From assembly GCA_964436865.1 (NCBI GenBank), contig CAYTFK010000312.1:1-8227 (forward strand): DNA of 8,227 bases, read 5' to 3'. Each line of letters starts with the position of its first letter. The first letter of the stretch is position 1. The notes under the pieces are model-generated. The model did no database searches. It saw nothing but the letters and a program-made list of their open reading frames with translations, and was not told the DNA's origin. Position numbers and translations under genes: made by a program. This document shows positions 1-5,737 of this stretch, piece by piece. Source of the DNA: JAXGPP01 sp964436865 (GTDB lineage Bacteria; Planctomycetota; Planctomycetia; Pirellulales; Thermoguttaceae).

Positions 1-2
1 GG

Positions 3-590
3 ATATACGCGGTCGCGATGGACGAACCGCTCCTCTGCTGCCGCCACCACATCAAGAAGTCCGACGAATATGCCTTGCAGGAAACGGCGGAGTTCATCGC
101 CCTGGTCCGCCGGCACTTCCCTCACCTGCTCGTCGGCGACATCGAAACGTATCCTTCCATTCCGTTGGCCGACCATCTCTGGTGGATCGACGCTTTGAAC
201 GATCGCCTGGCGAAAATGAACGTCCGGGGCCTGGATTTCTACCGGCTGGACGTCAACTGGGTGGTCTTTACCGCCCATAGCCAAGGCTCGTGGAGGGAAG
301 TGAAAAGCCTCGAACTGCAGTGCCGGAAAAGAGGTCTTCCGTTCAGCCTGATCTACTGGGCCTCCGGGCTGCCTGCCGCCGAGCGTAAGGGGCTGGCGGA
401 TGACTCGACTTGGTACGTCGGCATCATGCAGCAAGGGTACGACTACGCGCTGGCCGATGGAGCCCCCGACCACTACGTGATCGAGAGCTGGGTCAACGCT
501 CCTTCTCGCTGCGTGCCGGAAACGGATCCATGGACGTTCACACGCTCCGTACTTGATTTCGCGAAGAAGTTCGTTCCGCAAGACAATTGA
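3..590 (+). CDS. TIM-barrel glycoside-hydrolase-like protein, C-terminal part (5' truncated by window edge)
   Basis: The frame is open to the left edge: the codons before the first ATG (position 18) read IYAVA, giving IYAVAMDEPL, which looks like a barrel beta-strand ending in acidic residues rather than a protein start. I therefore treat the gene as truncated and ATG 18 as internal. The visible 195 residues alternate strand-like and helix-like segments: MDEP (Glu8), GDIETYP (Glu48), LDFYRLDVNW (77-86), LPFSLIYWAS (about 112-121), and WYVGIMQQGYDYA followed by DHYVIESW (Glu161). Acidic or aromatic residues at strand ends are typical of (beta/alpha)8 glycoside hydrolases, but I cannot assign a GH family or name the catalytic pair. 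No signal peptide can be judged because the N-terminus is missing. The stop (TGA 588-590) is 40 bp before the start of the next gene on the same strand, so the two may be co-transcribed. A catalytically inactive barrel is equally possible. Confidence 0.7.
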   Translation: MYAVAMDEPLLCCRHHIKKSDEYALQETAEFIALVRRHFPHLLVGDIETYPSIPLADHLWWIDALNDRLAKMNVRGLDFYRLDVNWVVFTAHSQGSWREVKSLELQCRKRGLPFSLIYWASGLPAAERKGLADDSTWYVGIMQQGYDYALADGAPDHYVIESWVNAPSRCVPETDPWTFTRSVLDFAKKFVPQDN

Positions 591-616
591 GCCATTCCAT
601 TTCCCGCGTTCTCTTT

Positions 617-621
617 GGGAG
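617..621 (+). promoter_or_regulatory. Ribosome binding site for the CBM9/hydrolase gene
   Basis: GGGAG ends 9 bases before GTG 631. It supports that GTG over the upstream in-frame ATG at 553, which lies inside the previous gene. Confidence 0.55.
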
Positions 622-630
622 TTCGCCTAC

Positions 631-2727
631 GTGACACGACCACGCACTATTACCGGCGTGTTTCTCGCACTATCGAGCGCATTTATGCTGCCGCTGTTGG
701 CCCCTACGGCCGACGGCTCCGTGTTGCCGAAGACCATCCGTTCGGCTGCATGCCGAGTGGCGCCGACGATCGACGGCGTCGCCGACGAGGCGGAGTGGAA
801 TGCTGCCTCGCCGATCGCATTTGAGTTGAGGATGTTCCGGCTCAATCCGTTGGGCGCCTCGACTCGCGACTGCCAACTCCGTGTGATGAACTCGGCCAAC
901 GCGCTCTATGTGTCGCTCCGCATCCCCGATTCCACGCCCAACAACAGCCTCTCGCCCCTGGTAATCGATTTCGCCCTGCTCGCCTTCTGTCGCGGAGAGC
1001 AACTGGTCTCCGGCGACGACCGCAAGGCCATCGCGCCGGGGCTTTACCTGGACAAGCACGTGGTCGAATCGGGCAAGGATGCCGACGATTCGCGTCAAGA
1101 CGGTCGGGGCGCGCTGGGCCACCAGCAGGGCGTCTATACCGTGGAGTGGGCCATTCCGCTCGACTCCGGAGATCCCCAGGACATCCAGGCGAGGCCCGGT
1201 CAGTCGTTGCGGTTCAATCTGGCCTACTTCGACGCCTTCCAGGCCGATATGAAAGGCACCGAGGTGGGCGCCGCTTATGGAACCAGTCTGGACCGGGCCG
1301 ATGAATGGGGAAGCATCCAACTGGCGGCCGAAGTTGAGGACGACGGCGGCACGGCCTTCCGCGGCCCCGCATGGGCCGAAGGTTTGTTCCAGACATTTCC
1401 TCAGCGGCCGGCGGGCCGGCTGCGACTGGTCGATTCAGCCCTCCTGCCCGGAGAGGCCGAGCCAGCCCTCAAGATGAGCCTGGAATACGATTATCTCGAT
1501 CCGCACGGCCAGTCAAAGGTGGCCGCGGCCAAGCTCTATCTGCCCGGGACGGTCAAGGATAAAGAGGCCAGGGTCCCGCTGTACTACTCAGCCGGGTATG
1601 AACTGGACGACGCCGGAGCCATGAAGCACGTGCGGCGAGGCTTTGCCGTGGCCACGCCCAGTCGCCTGGAGGCGAATCCGCTGGTTCGCACCGCCAACCC
1701 GGACATCGCACTACTGCATATCGCCCGCTCCCTCCCGATGGTCGACGACGCCCGGGTGATCATTGGCGGCGGGAGCGCTGGCGGTTACATGACGCTGATG
1801 CTGGCGGCGGAGACTTTTCCGTTGGCCGGCGCCGCGCCCGATGTTCCGCCAGTGAACTGGGGCTACAACGCGGCCTACTTCCTGCAGCGCCGGTCGCAGG
1901 GCAAGGTTGAGGGGGAGGCGGACAGGAGAACGCCCGTTTTCGATGTCATTGTGCCGATCGCCCGCCAGGCGGCGGAGGTGTACGGTGCGAACACCGACGC
2001 CACGGCGTGGTTCAGCCATTCCCCGCTGGCACACCTCGACACGATCACCTGCCCGGTCTCGGTGTATTTCTCAACCGCCGACATGCTCGTGCCGATCGAC
2101 CAGGTGGGAAGCAAGTGGATTCGCCCCTTCGACCCGTCGGCATTCCCGGACGGGTTCACCATGGACCGCCAGAAGCTCACCACTACGGCCGAGGGCCGGC
2201 GCCAATTGGCCGAAGTGCTGGGGGAAGATGCCTTTGAGCTGTTCCTGCTTGAAGAAGCAACCATCCAACGCTTCGCGGCGGAGCAGAAGGAGAAGGGCAC
2301 CATGCCCGAAATGCCTTTCAGCCGCAGCCGACAGTGGTCGCTCACTATTCTCGACGAGGGCCCTCCTGAGCCGCAACTCGGTCACGTTAAATACCCGGTC
2401 CAGTGGTCGCGCCGCGAGTTCTTCGACCACGTCCTCACCGGAAGGATCGCAGCCAGCCAGTTGACGCTCGACAAGCTGAGGCGGCTGATGCACCGCTATG
2501 CGGGCCAAGAATGGCTGCCCACGAATCTCGTGCACCTTGATTACCCGGAGCGCGAGCGAGCCGACGTTCTCCGCGGACTGCGGACATACGTGGCCGCTGG
2601 CGACACGAACGCCCGAGTGTTAGCGGACTTGTACGCGCAACTCCCGTCGGCGGAGCAGGTGCTCGAACCGGAAATCGTTCAGGAACTCGCAGGCATAGCG
2701 CCAAGCGGGAAGCAGCCGCCGCGCTGA
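631..2727 (+). CDS. Secreted CBM9-like / alpha-beta hydrolase two-domain protein
   Basis: With GTG 631 as start (698 residues) the protein opens with a signal peptide: basic MTRPRT, a hydrophobic core around VFLALSSAFMLPLLA, then a polar region. The alternative ATG 553 adds 26 unlike residues and overlaps the previous gene by 38 bp, so I prefer GTG. Residues about 40-232 resemble a carbohydrate-binding family 9-like domain, with the hallmark PTIDGVADEAEWNAAS at 45-60, ALYVSLRI, and a closing WGSIQLAAE. The rest is an alpha/beta-hydrolase, probably esterase or prolyl-oligopeptidase-like. The nucleophile elbow is GGGSAGGY with Ser382, the acid is probably Asp484 (STADMLVPID) and the base His585 (LGHVKYP). 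The expected HGGG oxyanion segment is replaced by LYYSAGYE (317-324), and about 100 residues are inserted between Asp and His. A likely role is hydrolysis of an ester or peptide bond on an extracytoplasmic carbohydrate-linked substrate. The substrate is not readable from sequence. The stop lies 18 bp from that of the convergent gene. Confidence 0.8.
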   Translation: MTRPRTITGVFLALSSAFMLPLLAPTADGSVLPKTIRSAACRVAPTIDGVADEAEWNAASPIAFELRMFRLNPLGASTRDCQLRVMNSANALYVSLRIPDSTPNNSLSPLVIDFALLAFCRGEQLVSGDDRKAIAPGLYLDKHVVESGKDADDSRQDGRGALGHQQGVYTVEWAIPLDSGDPQDIQARPGQSLRFNLAYFDAFQADMKGTEVGAAYGTSLDRADEWGSIQLAAEVEDDGGTAFRGPAWAEGLFQTFPQRPAGRLRLVDSALLPGEAEPALKMSLEYDYLDPHGQSKVAAAKLYLPGTVKDKEARVPLYYSAGYELDDAGAMKHVRRGFAVATPSRLEANPLVRTANPDIALLHIARSLPMVDDARVIIGGGSAGGYMTLMLAAETFPLAGAAPDVPPVNWGYNAAYFLQRRSQGKVEGEADRRTPVFDVIVPIARQAAEVYGANTDATAWFSHSPLAHLDTITCPVSVYFSTADMLVPIDQVGSKWIRPFDPSAFPDGFTMDRQKLTTTAEGRRQLAEVLGEDAFELFLLEEATIQRFAAEQKEKGTMPEMPFSRSRQWSLTILDEGPPEPQLGHVKYPVQWSRREFFDHVLTGRIAASQLTLDKLRRLMHRYAGQEWLPTNLVHLDYPERERADVLRGLRTYVAAGDTNARVLADLYAQLPSAEQVLEPEIVQELAGIAPSGKQPPR

Positions 2728-2745
2728 ACCGGCCGTCGTTCGCCC

Positions 2746-4167
2746 TCAGTCCCACCACCACTGGCCGTCGGCCAGATTGATGGTCGCGGTTTCGCGGATT
2801 TCGGCAAGTTTGCCGCCCTCGTCCGCTTGGACGTTTTCCGATGCCAGGGCACGCTTGCCGTCGATCTGGACACCGCCGCCGATCGGGGTCATAAGCTGAC
2901 GTCCCTTCCAGACAGCGGCCACGGCCGACTCGACCCGTTTGGGAGCATTGTGGATGCGGACACTGCACCGAGATTCGTCGCCAAATACGTCCATGGTCCA
3001 GCTCGCCTTGCCGTAGAGATCCTCCTGCTGGATGTAGGCGGCCGCAATCACCAGGTCGACCAGGTTTCGCAGTTCGGCGTACACGGGCGAACGGGCGGCG
3101 AGCTGCGGATAGCTCTTCGTGAAGCTGGTCACGAATACCTGGCTGGCCGTATTCGAACCGCCAGCCGTTTTCCGCTGTCCGGTCTTCGTGACCAGTTCAT
3201 CCTCACCGACAAGCTTCACGCCGTCGCCGACCAGTTCCATCGCCAACCCATCCTCGCTCCGCTTGACGCACTGGTAGTCGGGAGTGAAGAACCAGCGGAA
3301 CAGCGCGTTGCGAGAGATCTGTGAGGGACTCGCCTTCTCGATGAAGCTGACCATCCGCACCGGCGGCTGTTCCAGCCCGATGCCGATGAGCTTCATGCGA
3401 TAGTCGGCTTCGACCATCACCTGCGCGAAGTGGGTGTCGGGATCAATGCCGCTGATGCTCACGGTCTGGTAGCCGAGACTGGTGCGCAAGCCGTGAACGA
3501 TCTGCTGCGTCTGCGCGGGCACGGCATTCGAGCCGAAAGATCGCAGGAAACGCTGCATCGAGGCCAGGCCCTCCTCAGTCGGATCAATCGAGCAGCCGAT
3601 CAGCTTGTCTGTTTCCTTGCCCGGTGGGAAAGCTCGCAGGGCCACGACGAGGTCTTGCAACTGCACAACGGGACGGCCGGAGGTGATGCCCACCGGTCGG
3701 CCCGTCACATCGCCGATCCAACCTTCCGCCGGTCCGGCGACGACGATATCCTTCGTTTCCGGATAGAAGAAGACGTAACGGACCCGAAGCAGCCCGGCAA
3801 GATACTTCATCTCGTCGGTGGGCACGTTGTCGCGGGCGGCGAAGGCCTTTTCAAGCCGGGTGAGCGACACCTTCCGCAACGGACTGAACCTGGCCACTTC
3901 CGGCGTGAGCGATGCTCGGGCCGCCGCCAATCGTTGCCGCCCCAACTGGCCCGTGGGGTCGGTGAAGATCTGCCTGCGAAGCACTCCCTCGGCGTCGATC
4001 ACCACGCCGGCAGCGCCGGTGTTATTGTTGTTGTTATTGTTGTTATTGTTATTGTTGTTGTTATTGTTGGTTTGTGCCAACGCCGGCTCCGCGAGTGCGC
4101 CAGCCAACGCCAGGCTCAAGGCAGCCATCAAAAACAACGTTCGGTAACCGACGGCGCGCCGACGCAT
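2746..4167 (-). CDS. Secreted DUF1598-type planctomycete protein with poly-asparagine tract
   Basis: The protein has 473 residues from ATG 4165-4167, chosen because it is followed at once by a signal peptide (MRRRAVGYRT, a hydrophobic core LFLMAALSLALAGALA, and a predicted cut after PALA, about residue 31) and preceded by GGAGA at 8-base spacing. The open frame runs further upstream to TTG 4233, but that extension adds residues before the signal peptide and crosses an inverted repeat. Residues 34-49 are 16 consecutive asparagines, then TGAAGVVIDAEGVLRR. The central part (about 221-278), including GIDPDTHFAQVMVEADYRMK, matches my memory of DUF1598 (Pfam), a planctomycete family without known function. 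I see no catalytic motif. The C-terminus is QWWWD. The protein is probably exported and soluble or envelope-associated. It stands alone on this strand: its stop faces the hydrolase gene and its 5' side faces the mtnA operon. The DUF1598 assignment is from memory and should be confirmed by a profile search. Confidence 0.75.
   Translation of the reverse strand: MRRRAVGYRTLFLMAALSLALAGALAEPALAQTNNNNNNNNNNNNNNNNTGAAGVVIDAEGVLRRQIFTDPTGQLGRQRLAAARASLTPEVARFSPLRKVSLTRLEKAFAARDNVPTDEMKYLAGLLRVRYVFFYPETKDIVVAGPAEGWIGDVTGRPVGITSGRPVVQLQDLVVALRAFPPGKETDKLIGCSIDPTEEGLASMQRFLRSFGSNAVPAQTQQIVHGLRTSLGYQTVSISGIDPDTHFAQVMVEADYRMKLIGIGLEQPPVRMVSFIEKASPSQISRNALFRWFFTPDYQCVKRSEDGLAMELVGDGVKLVGEDELVTKTGQRKTAGGSNTASQVFVTSFTKSYPQLAARSPVYAELRNLVDLVIAAAYIQQEDLYGKASWTMDVFGDESRCSVRIHNAPKRVESAVAAVWKGRQLMTPIGGGVQIDGKRALASENVQADEGGKLAEIRETATINLADGQWWWD
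4021..4068 (-). repeat. Trinucleotide repeat encoding 16 asparagines
   Basis: Sixteen uninterrupted Asn codons, 11 AAC and 5 AAT on the coding strand, lie inside the DUF1598-type gene just after the signal peptide. This is a 48-bp AT-rich island in a GC-rich gene. Copy-number change would alter protein length without shifting the frame. Confidence 0.95.
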
Positions 4168-4175
4168 GAGCAAGA

Positions 4176-4180
4176 TCTCC
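4176..4180 (-). promoter_or_regulatory. Ribosome binding site for the DUF1598-type gene
   Basis: On the minus strand this reads GGAGA, 8 bases before ATG 4167. It supports that start over the TTG at 4233. Confidence 0.55.
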
Positions 4181-4202
4181 GATGGCACGATTGCTGTCCG
4201 GT

Positions 4203-4244
4203 ACGCTCCCGCCAAGGCGATCGGTTGCCCCAAGGCGGGAGCGT
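4203..4244. repeat. 11-bp perfect inverted repeat upstream of the DUF1598-type gene
   Basis: ACGCTCCCGCC (4203-4213) is mirrored exactly by GGCGGGAGCGT (4234-4244) around a 20-base spacer. The spacer can itself fold on the plus strand as GGCGA (4216-4220) with TTGCC (4225-4229), one G-U pair, loop TCGG. Neither strand has a T-run after the stem, so it is not a standard intrinsic terminator. It starts 35 bases upstream of the ATG of the minus-strand gene, so it could be an operator or a 5'-UTR hairpin. Its role is unknown. Confidence 0.6.
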
Positions 4245-4441
4245 GGAAGTGACTGGCTGGGCGGCCCGCGCAAACCGCGCAGGAACCGCGATCTAATCAT
4301 ATCCGCTGGGAGAGCACACGGCCCCAGTCTTCTCGTTGGTGCTCGTCAGCAGGCGAGCGACGATTGGCCGACAGTGGCGGTTGTGCATTTCCCATTACCG
4401 ATCTTAATTGGGCAAATTAGGCAAAGCAAGCAACTGCTACT

Positions 4442-4541
4442 NNNNNNNNNNNNNNNNNNNNNNNNNNNNNNNNNNNNNNNNNNNNNNNNNNNNNNNNNNN
4501 NNNNNNNNNNNNNNNNNNNNNNNNNNNNNNNNNNNNNNNNN
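4442..4541. other. Assembly gap of 100 N
   Basis: Exactly 100 unresolved bases, a conventional placeholder for a gap of unknown size. The true distance, and the genes lying between the two sides, are unknown. Confidence 0.98.
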
Positions 4542-4601
4542 CGGCTGGTCGAAAAGGTCTCCGCCCGCAACGACGCGCTTCAGGCGAAGATTCACCCATG
4601 A
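4542..4601 (+). CDS. Last 19 codons of an unknown gene, overlapping mtnA by ATGA
   Basis: From the gap edge one frame reads RLVEKVSARNDALQAKIHP and ends in TGA 4599-4601, sharing ATGA with the mtnA start. Fifteen of 19 codons end in G or C, in keeping with the coding bias of the neighbours, and the ATGA overlap is a classic sign of translational coupling in an operon. The peptide looks like an amphipathic C-terminal helix, and I cannot identify the family. Methionine-salvage partners such as a methylthioadenosine phosphorylase are often next to mtnA, but nothing here proves that. The 5' part is lost in the gap. The main alternative is that these bases are a non-coding leader. Confidence 0.5.
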   Translation, partial: RLVEKVSARNDALQAKIHP

Positions 4602-5656
4602 GCAATTTCGAAACGCTCTCCTGGATCGGCGGAGTCGATGGACACCTGCGTTTGATCGATCAGACGCTGTTGCCGCTGGAGCTGGTCGAGATCGACTGCC
4701 GAGACGTGGAGACGGTGTGGGAGGCGATCAAGCTGCTCCGCGTCCGCGGGGCGCCGGCGATCGGCATCGCGGCCGCGTATGGGGTCTGCCTGGGTGTGCA
4801 GCAGACCGTCCATGGCGATGAGTCGGCCTTTTTCGCCCGCCTGGAAGATACGTGCGACTACCTGGCGACCAGTCGGCCGACGGCGGTAAACCTCTTCTGG
4901 GCCCTGGAGCGAATGCGTCAAGCGGCCGAGCCACTCCGCGGCAAGAAGCCGCCGGCTGAACTTGCCGCTGATCTGCTGGCTGAGGCGCGGGCGATCCACG
5001 ACGAAGACCGGCAGATGTGCCGCGAGATCGGCCGGCTTGGAGCGGAATTGCTCGCCGACGGACAAGGAGTGCTTACCCATTGCAACGCCGGCGGGCTGGC
5101 GACGTCGGACTACGGAACGGCCTTGGCTGTGTTCTACGCTGCCGCCGAATCGGGCAAGCGGTTGCACGTCTACGCTGACGAAACCCGGCCGCTTCTGCAG
5201 GGCGCCCGACTGACCGCTTGGGAACTTAAGCAGCGAGGGCTCCGCGTTACCTTGATCTGCGATTCGATGGCTGCCGAGGTGATGCGCGAGGGGCGTGTTT
5301 CCGCCGTCGTCGTGGGCGCCGACCGGATTGCCGCCAACGGCGATACGGCCAACAAGATCGGCACCTACGGCGTGGCCCTCTCCGCGGCCGCTCACGGCAT
5401 TCCGTTCTACGTGGCGGCCCCTTCCAGCACGTTCGACCTGTCGATCGATTCCGGCGATCGGATTCCGATCGAAGAGCGCGATCCGCGCGAGATCACCCAC
5501 GGTTTCGGGCGTCAAACCGCCCCCGACGGGATCGACGTCTATAATCCGGCCTTCGACGTCACACCCGCCTCGCTGATAACGGCCATCATCTGTGAGCGTG
5601 GCATCATCCGCCCCGTGCGCCGCGAGGCCATTGCCGACCTTCTCGGCAGCCCGTAG
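4598..5656 (+). CDS. mtnA: S-methyl-5-thioribose-1-phosphate isomerase (MtnA)
   Basis: The protein has 352 residues, the normal size for this family, and is cytosolic. It converts 5-methylthioribose 1-phosphate to 5-methylthioribulose 1-phosphate in the methionine salvage pathway that recycles methylthioadenosine (EC 5.3.1.23). It shares the fold of eIF2B alpha subunits but carries the isomerase signatures: LRLIDQTLLP (17-26), RGAPAIGIAAAYG (50-62), HCNAGGLAT with the catalytic cysteine at 162, ETRPLLQGARLTAWEL (195-210), VVGADRIAANGD with the catalytic aspartate at 242, NKIGTY, and NPAFDVTP (317-324). The start is ATG 4598, which overlaps the preceding gene's stop as ATGA. A weak AGGCGA lies 10 bases upstream, so translation may depend on coupling. 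Eighty-one bases separate its stop from the beta-helix gene on the same strand. No frameshift or missing catalytic residue is seen. Confidence 0.96.
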   Translation: MSNFETLSWIGGVDGHLRLIDQTLLPLELVEIDCRDVETVWEAIKLLRVRGAPAIGIAAAYGVCLGVQQTVHGDESAFFARLEDTCDYLATSRPTAVNLFWALERMRQAAEPLRGKKPPAELAADLLAEARAIHDEDRQMCREIGRLGAELLADGQGVLTHCNAGGLATSDYGTALAVFYAAAESGKRLHVYADETRPLLQGARLTAWELKQRGLRVTLICDSMAAEVMREGRVSAVVVGADRIAANGDTANKIGTYGVALSAAAHGIPFYVAAPSSTFDLSIDSGDRIPIEERDPREITHGFGRQTAPDGIDVYNPAFDVTPASLITAIICERGIIRPVRREAIADLLGSP

Positions 5657-5724
5657 TGCGGCAGCGTTTCGCGCCGTACAATGTTCGCGCGGAAAGTCGC
5701 TCCGCTCCCACCCACCCGACCAGC

Positions 5725-5728
5725 GAGG
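5725..5728 (+). promoter_or_regulatory. Ribosome binding site for the beta-helix gene
   Basis: GAGG sits 9 bases before ATG 5738 and favours it over the upstream in-frame ATG 5681, which has no comparable site. Confidence 0.5.
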
Positions 5729-5737
5729 TCTTCCGGC

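Larger units (their letters stand above)
4168..4441. other. Intergenic region between the DUF1598-type gene and the scaffold gap
   Basis: I see no credible coding frame here. It contains the 4203-4244 inverted repeat and, near the gap, an AT-rich patch with TAATT (4405-4409) and AATTA (4415-4419) separated by GGGCA. Promoters for the minus-strand gene are expected in this stretch. On the minus strand TATGAT occurs near 4291-4296, but without a recognisable -35 at proper spacing. Confidence 0.5.

Noticed and set aside
553..630. Longer N-terminus of the CBM9/hydrolase gene starting at ATG 553
   Set aside because: It overlaps the preceding coding sequence, adds residues ahead of a clear signal peptide, and has a weaker start context than GTG 631 with GGGAG.
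2728..2745. Bidirectional terminator between the convergent stops
   Set aside because: The 18-bp gap has no usable stem followed by T-residues on either strand.
3818..4147. Plus-strand open frame with a leucine/valine-like hydrophobic run
   Set aside because: It is the antisense of the asparagine codons in the DUF1598-type gene; the apparent membrane segment is an artefact of GTT/ATT repeats read in another frame.
3430..4296. 288-codon plus-strand open frame opposite the DUF1598-type gene
   Set aside because: It is antisense to a gene with a signal peptide and recognisable family features. The peptide is rich in His, Arg and Gly with no domain, as expected for a GC-rich shadow frame.
4291..4296. 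TATGAT on the minus strand as a -10 element for the DUF1598-type gene
   Set aside because: The bases 17 upstream are GC-rich and unlike TTGACA, with no extended -10 TG; not enough to call a promoter.
5677..5682. TACAAT as a -10 promoter element for the beta-helix gene
   Set aside because: No -35-like hexamer at suitable spacing and no independent support; a single hexamer match is weak.
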